Shown piece by piece: positions 1-11,906 of a stretch of DNA of 64,000 nt. A model generated the notes under the pieces. The model saw only the letters and a program-made list of their open reading frames with translations. It was not told where the DNA came from and ran no database searches. Location of the stretch: positions 5,132,229 through 5,196,228 of the forward strand of contig CM068589.1 of the NCBI GenBank assembly GCA_035048485.1. Direction: 5' to 3'. The stretch is from Pteria penguin. Taxonomy: Eukaryota; Mollusca; Bivalvia; Pterioida; Pteriidae. How positions within the stretch are numbered: position 1 is the stretch's first letter; each line of letters begins with the position of its first letter. A program made the position numbers and the translations under genes.

Positions 1-188
1 CACTACTAAACAAATCAAAATCAAATTCACATATGGGTGTTCGTGCCATTTTATGTTCCGTTTGGCACAACCTACGGAAAAAAGTAATGATAATTAATAC
101 GTGAATAAATGAATGAATGAATGAATGAATAATAATAAGAATAAGAATAATAATAATAAGAATAATAATAGTAAAACCAAATAAAAAG

Positions 189-622
<434 letters not shown>

Positions 623-946
623 CTGTGTTATACTAATGAATTGAAGACATGGCAAAGTGTTTATTTTAGATATTGAAGATTAAGATATCAATGGTATGTT
701 CATAGATGTGCAAATTTCTTCTGTACATTTAAAATTTATAGACTTCTCACAGTGTTACATTGGTAGACTGTTCGCAATCAAGACCGTGGCATGTCTGACC
801 ACATGATTATTCGGTTCATTTAGCCTGCTTTCATACAGTTACGATAGAGCACAATGCCAGAGTGCTCTATACTTTTTATATGTACATTACATTAAAATCA
901 GTATGCTCAGCATTTTGAAATAAACACACTTGATTTAAACTCTTAC

Positions 947-1249
947 CCCAGATTTTAAGCTTCATCACAGCTTTATTCATTTCAATACCACAAGAGAAGA
1001 TTGTATCATTTTTCGTCTGCATTGCCATTACTGACAGCTTTGCCAGCATTCCATCAAACATCACGTGATAGGTTTCATTGTTCATCAGCGAACACTCTTT
1101 ACTAGTTTGGCATATTGCTAGGGTCATTCCATCCTGTGCTATTTTGAGTTTCCTGGAACTCATTTCCGTGCTGTTGGTTTTACATATGACCTCCAGGTTA
1201 TGAGTGTCACGTGACTTTGTCTCAATGTTCCTGATGTCAATCATTAATC
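947..1249 (-). CDS. Ig-like domain exon of the third Ig gene
   Basis: The exon follows a T-rich tract and TTTTAG, is phase 1-1, and reads 101 codons without a stop. Conserved features are VIC (strand B), the inner ICQTSKEC pair, YHVMFDG, A-LSV, FSC (strand F) and AVMKLKIW. It holds NST, NET and NDT sequons, as expected for an extracellular domain. Confidence 0.72.
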
Positions 1250-4200
1250 CTAAAAAAAAGGATCCCGAGGGCATTAAATATAAATACCTCCTTTTCAATG
1301 TTTTTCATTAAATATAAATTCCTCTTTTTCAAAAATGATCTACGTGTAAATATGTCTGTATAAAATGTTGGTATATAAATATATGTTTTATATAGCTTTG
1401 CTGCAATTAATAATTAACATTAATGTATACTTAGGATGAGCAATTGGAGAGAATTGATTTGCATAATATCAGCATATGCATTAGAGTTTGGATTGAGAAT
1501 ACTATGGATCATAGATAGAACTGGTCAACCTAAACGAGATCGAAAAACCGTTTGTTCAAATTGTTTGAGTGAGAACCACCTACGTTATCAGTGCGAATAC
1601 CTGGTTCGAACCACTGTAAATTCTTTGACAGAAAACAAAAGGATATCATCGCTTTCAGTGGCAGAGATGATATTTTTTCAAATTTCTCACCGTGCGATAT
1701 TAACATCTATGGTATGACTCATGATTCTGCAGAGCATGCCTACCAATATAGTAAGGCCATGCGCTCAGGGGACACTGTTCGAGTCACGCAGATACGCGAG
1801 GCTCATGGATTGACACACATGAAAAAGTGATGAAAGAAATTATTGATGCTAAATTCAATCACGTTAAGGAGTTCAACGATCAACTCTTGAGAATTGATAA
1901 AAATATTACATTAGTTGAGGCGGCTTATGACAACGTCTGGGGATCAGGACTCGATAAACAAGGAACCACCAAAACTGCTATGAAGGCTTGGCCAGGACAA
2001 AACGCTTTTGGGAAGCCTCTGACAGACATGGCGAAATTGAAGCGCGCCAAATCAACCTCCCAGAGCTCCAGTTGGATCTCTCGTAAGTCTACATTACTCT
2101 GTTTATATACATTATTTGAATGTCCATGGAAAAATTTACAATTTTTCTCCCTTAATTGTAAGGGTCTTAATACATATGGAAAACGAGTAAAACTCTTTTC
2201 TTGGTTAAATGACATAAGCGCGAATATTATATTTTTGCAAGAAACTCACTTCATAGAAAAAAATAAGTTTATTTATGATTCTCGATGTCATGGCAAATCT
2301 TTTCACGGTTTTTCGGATTCTCAGTATAGTAGAGGAGTGTCTATACTGTTCCGCAAAGGTTTGAATATCGAAATTCTAAATACGCATTATTCAATAGATG
2401 GTAGACGCCTAATGGTTAATCTTCGTTTAGATGACAATGATTTATGTTTCGTGAATATATACGCTCCAAATAATCCTTCAGACAGAGTAAACTTTTTTAT
2501 GAGAATATGTACATGGATAAATCAACAGACTTGTAATAGAGATATTATTATATTAGCTGGTGATTTTAATTGTGTTATTGATAATGATAATACTTGTGAT
2601 AAAAGCGATCATACTCTGAGAAACTTACTGAAAACAATGAATTTAATAGACACATGCCGTAGATTGAATACTGAACCAGGCTATACATGGTGTTATGGTG
2701 AAGAAACGCCAAGGTCAAAGATAGACTACATTTTCATATCTAGTGATTTTGTATATATACCATGTAATATTACTACAAGAAATGAACCTGGCAAACATTC
2801 CAATAGCACTAGAATGTCTGACCATAAATGTTTGAAATTTACAGTAGATACATGCAGTAACATGAGGGGACCCGGATATTGGAAATTTAACTCTATGAAT
2901 AAAGTATTAGATGCATGCAATATACAATATGAAAAATTAGATCCCCAAGAAAGATGGGAAGAAATAAAACGATCAATTAAAGAGTTTAGCATTAAATTTT
3001 TGTCAAAATTAATTCGAAATAAGAAATATCGTATATCAACATCGGAAAATAAGATATCGAAAATCGAAGAAAGGAAATCTGATGATATAGACATGAATTT
3101 AAACGTTCGCTGGAAGGAGAACTTGATTCAATCATAGATAAAAAATCTAAAGGAGCCCAAATTCGCTCTAGGGACAATTGGATCCCAGAAGGAGAAAAAA
3201 AAATACATCATACTTTTTACGACCTGAGGCATAAAGACAAACATGTAATACAATAAAACAATTAAAATATGATGGCAACTGTTATTTAACCAGTAATGAT
3301 GAAATCCTTGGAGAAATGTGTAAATTCTATGAAAATCTATATAGCTCTATAAACGTTAATGACACCGAAATAACAGATTATTTACATAATGTACAAATAG
3401 ACAAATTTTATCAGACGAGAACGTTTTAGATGCAAAATTGAATATCAATGTGTGCCAGTCAGCATTATTCGATATAAAATGTAACAAAAGCCCAGGGTTT
3501 GATGGCACACCCTCCGAATTTTACAAGGCTTTTTGGGATAAAATTAAAAATATTTTTTTTGCATCAGTTTCTCAGTCCTTTGATAACAAATGTTTGTCTT
3601 TTTCCCAGAGATTGGCTATTTTATCCTTAATACACAAGAAAGGTGATCAAAATATTTTAGGTAACTATAGACCATTAAGTTTAACAAATACTGATTATAA
3701 AATTATAGCTTTTACTTTTGCCAAGCGTTTACAGAAAGTAATAGACCAGTTGATTTCTCATGATCAATCTGGAATTTTTGTCGGTCACGATAAAGAACTA
3801 TGTTATAGAAATAACTGGTTAAAATATATATCAAACATGGAAAAACTTTTTGAATCTTGGAAAACTAGAGATCTTAGAATATTTGGAAAGTGTTGTATTG
3901 TTAATTCATTAGCTATATCTAGGCTGGTATATATTGCATCTATATTACAATTGCCAGAATCTAAAGAATTGAAAGATCGATAAAATCATCTTTTCATTCT
4001 TATGGAATAGAAAAGATAGAATCAAAAGAAACACAATGATAGGATTATAGAACAGGGTGGAATAGGCAATGTTGACATTGAATGTAAACTATAAGCTATT
4101 AAGGCCTCTTGGATTGATGACCTGTCAATTTGCAAGAGTAGTTTAAGACAATTCATTAATTTCTTATGTAAACAAATTGGCATAGATTTTACTTACCTTA

Positions 4201-7200
4201 CATATACAAATGAAACAAAACGTCTTCATTACGATATTGTTAAGAAATTACCATTGTTTTACTAACAGATTTTTGTATCATTTAATGAATGTAAATCTCA
4301 CATTAATAATATTAAATCAACAGAAAATTTCCTTGGTCAGCCCTTGTGGAATAACAAATTCATTTCATACAGGGGTAAGTCTATTTGTTTTATGAACTGG
4401 ATAAAAAGCGGGTTTAAATTTATCAAGGACATTTTTGATGAAAATGGTTTAAAACCTCCAGAATGGTTCTATTCACATTTAGTGAAAAAACACAATTGGA
4501 TATGTGAATACAGTATAATGAAGCAAATCACAAGCAACCTATGTTTGAAATTTGATATGTATAAAATAAAATATATCACAGAAAAATGTAATTTTAGAAT
4601 AGGGTTCTATGAATATCATTTCGTTGACTCTAAAGCATACAGTTGCAAATTTTTTTATGAGATATTACGCAATAAGAAGTTTGCTACACCATCAATAATT
4701 TTATTCACGCAATTTTATGATTCAAAGAAAATCACCACAGCCCTTAATATATAAACAAAAACTAAGTGATATTTATGACAAAAAAAAAAAAAAAAAAAAA
4801 AAATGCAGAATTTAATTTCAAATTGTTGAATAATTTGTTGTCCAATAGATATTTGATAAAGTAAATGGAAAAATGGAATTGACAAAAACTGTCTATATTG
4901 TCAAAATACCATAGAAAATAATGCACATTTGATATTTTCATGCACAAATGTGTCTGAAATATGGGAAAATGTTGTCAGTGTATCTTAAATTTGATATATC
5001 TTGGAAATGTATAGTAATTGGTTTCTATAATGAAGTAAATGAAAAAACCATTTTATTAAATAATATTATATCTTTCATAGCTTGTAGAATATACAAATAT
5101 AAAATGATATGCAGAATTAAAAATAAAGAAAAGAACATTTTTAACATAAAAAATCATATAAAATACTCGTTAAAAAATCAGTATTATGCTCATTATAAAC
5201 CATTAATTATACCATTATGTGTTTTACAATACCTTACGTGTTTATATTTTTATGACCTCTCAATATGGGATACCTGTTGACCCTTGTTCTTTACATGGAG
5301 GATTATTTATAAATTTTTAAATGTACGTCCTTTGATTGTTCTGCTGTTACGGTGAGTGGGAAGGTGGGCCCGTAAACCGGTTAACCACACCATTTGCTTG
5401 GCTTTTGTCAAATTAAATGACCGTCCTAAGTCGGTATCGTAATTGCACTACAATCAAATATTTTTGTAATGTGTTTTATGTTCTAGTATTTATATTCATG
5501 TATTGTATAGCTCCATGGTGACTTCTGCCACATAACTGAGCCAGTAACTCCTCTTTTTTTCTTTCTATTAAAAACTTCATTTAAGCAGAATATATGTATA
5601 TGCAACAAAATATCTGAACTATTATAAATTTAAAGTACGATATTTGACTCAAACTGATTCCTGTTATATGTATTAAGTGTAAATATATGTATGTGTATGT
5701 ATGTATTTATGTGTATATATGGGTATTTATGTACATGTGTATGTATGTATCTATATATATGTATGTATACTTGTGTATAACGGTAAATGTGCCCTATGTA
5801 TTTATATAAATAATAGTATTAGTATACTATAAGCTTTTGTACTGGTATTCATATTGATGTTTGTACCAATATATCCATGTATATGTGTTATAAGTATATG
5901 TTTTGAAATTTACATGTTTTATATGAACATATATAACAAAATTAAGTACTTGTCCATATAAGATTCAGACAATATTGAAAAAAAGTGATATAGGCTATGT
6001 CATGAAAAACAGATTTTTTATCATAAATATTTAGTATATCCATAAAAAGTTGAGTTCTGAAAGTTTAGTCTGCATTGAAGTCATATTTACGATGCACTGG
6101 CTATCTAAATATCAAGATAGGCAAAAGCTCAGTCCATTAGCTACAGTGTTAATCATTTAAACTTTAATTAAATATTCTGACTAATAACAGACCATCTATA
6201 ATAAGAGAAAGTAACCAACATATCTAATTTGATACTAGCTTTGAGTTTTAGCTTAATTTTTTATGGGTTTTTTAAACACTATTGAATAGTGGTTGAATAA
6301 AATATGCTTGCATTGATGGGAAAAGTAGAAATTTTATTACTTCCCTTGTGGAACTCTCTAATGTTTGAAACAACATTAGATGATAAAAATGGCAGACGTC
6401 AATGTAAACAATTCTAATAATTTTGATTTAAAGTGTAGTATTTCTCAATTTACTGATTTTTTATGTGGACTTTCTCAAAATTATCCATATGACAAATCCA
6501 TCATACCTGTTAGTCAATGCCAACGCCCTCTAACAACCCACCTGAGTAACCTACACTTGTCAAATGATAACATTAGAAATGAGTGCCAACTTCTTTTTTA
6601 CCGTGTCGGGATTTTTACATGTTTGGAAGATTTTACAATATGTCCTTTACATCGGGCTAAATTGGGTGTGATGTGGCGGGCTTCAACTTCATGTTCATAC
6701 CCGGGACATAGTGGAAAAGCCAGGCCTGAACGACCAATATCTCCGCAAATGTCATATTACTTGATGACAAACAAGGGACATTTTGTACCTGTAGGTTCAG
6801 GTAAGATTATTAAGAATATATGAATCTGATCTTGTATAGTAATTAAATAATTTGAACTTAAAGTTATACATGTATATGAATTATGTTAGTATGAAGACTA
6901 ATATACACAGACGCGCACACTGTTTAAAACATTCGGAAAATGAAGGCCAAGCAGTACTGTATTTAAAGAAAGAAAGACGTAATTAAGTGAGATCATTGTT
7001 TACATATTAGAATTAAAGACCACTTAAAGTTAAACATGTAAGTGGTAGGTACATGTAGGAGGAAGGAGTAAAGGGAATAAAGGAATCCTTCACATTAAGG
7101 AAAGGGGGGGGGGTGTCTCATAATCTAAAACTATTGATAGAATAGAATCTCAAACAAGATTATTACTTCATTGATATGAATTATTCTCTATTTAAATCTG

Positions 7201-10200
7201 ACCTTTTTAACAGGAATTTGCCGCAAATGTAGAGGACTACTGAATGAAGAAATGAAACATGCAATTTTGCCAAATATGTTGAATTTTGAGGTATTCTTAA
7301 TTCTTTAATCAACACCTAAAATATTCTCTAGACATGTTTTTAAAATTGATGTTTTCTTTCATTTGATACAAGTTTAGCAAAATACAACATAATAAGAACT
7401 AATTATGACATAACTAACATAATCAATTTATCCATATTATTTTCATACAAAGTGAAATGGCATTGAATGTCATTATAGCCATTTGATTTTTTATCAGACA
7501 TTCAGACTGTTGTCTTTCTGTTTACATTGTATCTTCCCTTGCTTGGCTAAAATTTTGAATATTACCCCCTCCCTTCAATTCATATTATGAAGATTTATTA
7601 AATGTTATTGCAGTTGCCTCTAGTAGCGGTATATGGTAGATTTGATGAGCCTGAATCAATCAACAATGATGATACAAGAAAGGTTTATTGATAATATTAA
7701 TATTGATAATGATATTGCAAGCGTGTTAAAAAAAGTTATGATGTTAAGGATTCACATTTAAGGGTATAATTAACAACTTTAGCTTTCTTTTTTGGTAATC
7801 TTAAAGAAGATTTCAAGCTGAAACTTCATATGCAATATATGCATGTTATAGAGCAATTTAGAGTTTTGTTCAGAGTCCAATGATATTTTGATTTTATATA
7901 GGAGTAATATATATGATGATATTGCTGGTAACCAAACAATTGTTATATTTTAAATGTAAAGTGAAATTTTATCAGTGTAACATACAAAATTATTGAATTT
8001 CTAACTTTGGTATTTTGGCTTTGGTTCATCATTTATATATTAATGTTTACATATATAATTTCTTGTAGCTACGATTTGTTCAAGGCACCAATAAACAATC
8101 AGGATTTCAAACTCATATTTTCCCTGACAGTGAATCTGTAAGTATGAATTTAAATTCTGGTTAAACATTTAATTTTATGTCACCTGCAAAACAGTGCATA
8201 GAGAATATGATATCTCTTTGTCCACATTCTATTTCTGTAAGTCCATCTGTCTGTCTATCTGTGGTCGATTTCCTTTTTTATTAAACTTGCTATTTTCTCA
8301 ATTTTTCAAATACATATTGTGACATTTGTTTTCTTTTTATCTGTCTGTACCTCTGTGCTAAAAGTATGATTTATAGACTATATCAAGGATGCAAAAACAA
8401 AGGTTATAGTAAATAATTGAATTAACCATAAATCTGAAAAATGAAAATGTATGTAATCTAATTACATGTAGATTTTAATGATGAAAATATAACATTGTTT
8501 TGATTGAATCAGATTAATTCATTTTAAATAAAAACGATTTCAATTTATACAGCCCTCTAGCACCCAGGCACTGTCACTATCTCATGGATCGTCATGGAGT
8601 CAAGAAAATAAAGAAAACAAACTTGATGATTTAAACACTATGGTTGACATGCTGAGTAATGGTAGTGTGAGTCCAATCAAATTTAGAGTGACGAGGGATT
8701 TAGAAGATTTACAGCCATCCACATTGAGGACTTTAAAGAGAAAAGCATCTGAGACAGTGAATCTGATAGTTGACAGTAAGATTTTAATTTCTTTTTTCAT
8801 TATCTGTTGTGAAGTTTTGTGTTGACCTAAACTTTTGAATAATAAGTATTTTTTTTATCAAAGCTTATCTATGATATAAATAGTGAAAATTGAAATTCAA
8901 GGGAATTCTTTTATGATGATTTAAATATTTTTCATGAACATTGTAAAGCTCTATGTTTTTTTTATTTAAATAGTTTTGTACATGTATTTATATTTCTTTA
9001 AGGAATAGCACCAGGACAAGGAGATAAATTGTTGAAGTTGATCAGTGAAGAGGAGAATACTGGAAATTCAAATGATGATTATACAGAAAAATCATAATAA
9101 ATCTTTATGAAGAGAGCAGTAACCGTCAAACAAAGAAACAACTTCTCTCTATGATTGCATGTTCTCACACTAAGAATGAACTGCAAAAACTTATCCCTGG
9201 AGTTACAATGCACTCTATAAACGAGGCTAGAAGACATGCTAAGGAATTCGGAAAAGGTAAGATTGCTTGAAAAATTGCCTGCATTACAAAGATAATTTTA
9301 GTCTATTGTAGGCAACTTAAGTTATATTTTTTTGTTGAAAAAGTGATTTATATTTTTACCATGAACTAAATTTTATGATTTAAGTTTATGCTTGTTTCTC
9401 TTCTTATCACTTTATCTTCTAAAAATAATTTATGAATTGAAAAAATGTACCTTATATCTCAGGTGCTCTAGTAAAGAATCAGACCCAAATGTTTCGTCAG
9501 AAAATGGATCAGTCAAAATTAGACCATGCATTGGATTTCATCTTTAATAGTAACTTTCATCAGGTAAATGTGCATTTTTATATGCCATCATAAAATGATA
9601 TATATATATATCATCTTTCTGAACTATTTTTGTACACTTTCTTTTCTATATTCTTATTTGACATTATATAAAGTGTAACTTGACAATTACAAGATTTTAA
9701 AGACACTATGTGAAAGATTACAGTACTATTATTTTATTACGAAATTTTCTATTAAAAAAAACCCACCATGACCTTTAATATATAAACAAAAATAGATAGA
9801 ACTGGTCGGTATCAGATACCGAGACATTTCTTACTTCATCGCTGCAATTCCAGAGGTCTATTTCCGCAAATGGTCCCGCTTTTGTATCATTGCTATTTAA
9901 TTTGACAAAGACCACATTTTTATGTGATTTTTTATGTATTATATATGCATCCTATTAATTAAGGGCAATAGCAACTCAAATTACATGACCAAATGAAGCA
10001 TGTTAAAATTAATGATTTAGACTGTTGTTCATTGCAAAATTCTCTTACAAACATGAATATATCTACAGAACACGAAACTACCTCAAATATGGCAATTTGT
10101 TAAATCATCGATGGACTTTTAGAGAAAAGAAGTCTATTTTAACTTTAATATGTGTCACGTCACCGATTAAACCAATACTCACGACTGAATGTCAAATATT

Positions 10201-11868
10201 TCCTATACGTATAATTGGTTGAATGCAAGTGCAAACAAAATGATTTTAATTTTGATTAGAAATTTCTTAACAACCTACGGTATTGAGTTTTTAATTCATA
10301 TAATTCATGGTCTCGAAAAAGCTTCACAAAGTATAAGGAAGGTGTATCGAATAATGATCAAAATTATATTGAAGGACAACAGATGGTTACAGTACTTTGA
10401 AATATAATTATTCTATCCATTGTGTTGTACAATTATCCGTCATGAGGCATTCTCTAGGGATCATAATCAAATATTCAAATGACTTGGTTAGGACTTTTAC
10501 GACGGGTGTTGCATGCAGAAAGCAGACGACTCATCCCGGGCACCTGATCACACCTCAATTTAATCGGGGTTTGCATTTGTCTAAATATGACATTTCACAC
10601 GATATTCGTTGATTATTCGTTTAAGAAAAAAGAGGAGTTACCGGCTCAGTTATGTGGCAGAAGTCACCATGGAGCTATACAATACATGAATATAAATAAT
10701 ATAATAGAACATTTAACACATTACAAAAATATTTGATTGTAGTGCAATTACGATACCGACTTAGGACGGTCATTTAATTTGACAAAAGCCAAGCAAATGG
10801 TGTGGTTTACCGGTTTACGGGCCCACCATCCCACTCACCGTAACAGCAGAACAATCAAAAGACGTACATTTAAAAATTTATAAATAATCCTCCATGTAAA
10901 GAACAAGGGTTAACAGGTATCGCATATTGAGAGGTCATAAAAATATAAACACGTAAGGTATTGTAAAATACATAATGGTATAAAAATATATGCGACATCA
11001 ACATGATAAACCGTGCTCTGCCAGTCTGAAAGCGAGCTAAGACCCTAGATCTGTAGGAGTCCCGACTAACAGTCAAGGGGGACGAGGTTCAGGACCATGT
11101 CTCCTTTGAAAGAGGTTTGGACAAGGCCCGTCATATAGTCCCTACCGCCCTGTTAGTCAGCGTGCAACGTTCAAGTAAAAGTCTGCATAAGGCTGTAGAG
11201 GGGCCAAATACAAGACCTATAGTCTTTTTGATGATCTCAATATCATATTGTCTATTTAGGAGACGTTTGACTATTTTATTACATGATAAAATAACGTTAT
11301 CGGAGCCTTTTACTTTCCTTAGTTTATATACGAGATCACCGTAAAAATTAGGATGGGAAATTCCATTGGATACACTCTGTTGAAAAGAAATATTTCCAAA
11401 TTTAGATCTGAAGAATTTGCCGAATGTTTTTCTTAGCTTGTGATATCTGTAACCCTGAGTTAAAAGTTTAGTAATAATTTGTAAATTTCGTTTATGAATG
11501 TCCAAAACATCGGTGCAGACTCTGACAAATCGAACTAATTGAGATATATAGATACCATATGATGGGAATCGAGGGACATCGCCATCCAAGTAAGGGAAAT
11601 TTACAATAGGAAATCCAAAATCCTCACGTTTATCATAAATATTAGTATATATTAGGTTGTTGATAATTTTGATGTTTAAATGTAAGAAAGGTGTAGATTT
11701 ATCCCAAGTATTAGCTTTATTCAATGTGAGCTCTGGTGGATATATTTCTGATATAAATTGTTCGAATTTAGGGTTGGGTAATAGAATTGGTTTAAGAATG
11801 GGTAATAGGCAAAACAAGTTCCAGAAAAAGAGCGACTGGTTGATGCATGATCTTAAGGATCACACAGA

Positions 11869-11906
<38 letters not shown>

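Larger units (their letters stand above)
1430..5580 (+). mobile_element. Decayed LINE (L1/Tx1-like) with NADAR-bearing ORF1
   Basis: In order: CCHC zinc knuckle and NADAR domain (ORF1 remnant), EEP endonuclease, the N-terminal and middle part of a reverse transcriptase, a C-terminal region, and a 3' untranslated tail ending near 5575. The frame changes near 1600, 1800, 3137 and several times after 3400. The reverse transcriptase passes straight from DQSGIFVG to the region after its active site, so the YxDD segment is deleted and the copy is dead. A poly(A) tract at about 4780-4802 marks another disturbance. It lies on the opposite strand within the third Ig gene's intron. The L1/Tx1-like class is judged from the C-terminal NAHLIFSC-type motif and the endonuclease style, and is not certain. 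Confidence 0.85.
6389..9563 (+). pseudogene. Multi-exon copy of an uncharacterised protein family, one frameshift, 3' truncated
   Basis: Exons: 6389 (or 6380)-6800, 7214-7290, 7614-7682, 8069-8137, 8553-8775, 9003-9256, 9463-9563, all with AG/GT borders and compatible phases (1,0,0,0,1,1,0). The second Met (6389, AAAATGG) has the better start context. Exon 1 ends in a Cys/His-rich module running into exon 2: CPLHR, C-S-YPGH, then CRKCR, a plausible zinc site. The sixth exon stops at about 9097 in the expected frame, while the rest (LYEESSNRQTKKQLLSMIAC onward to GVTMHSINEARRHA) is intact one frame over. I recall similar proteins in many copies in cnidarian and molluscan genomes, annotated only as uncharacterised; that is memory, not a search. 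No following exon was found, and repeats begin by about 9755. Confidence 0.6.
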
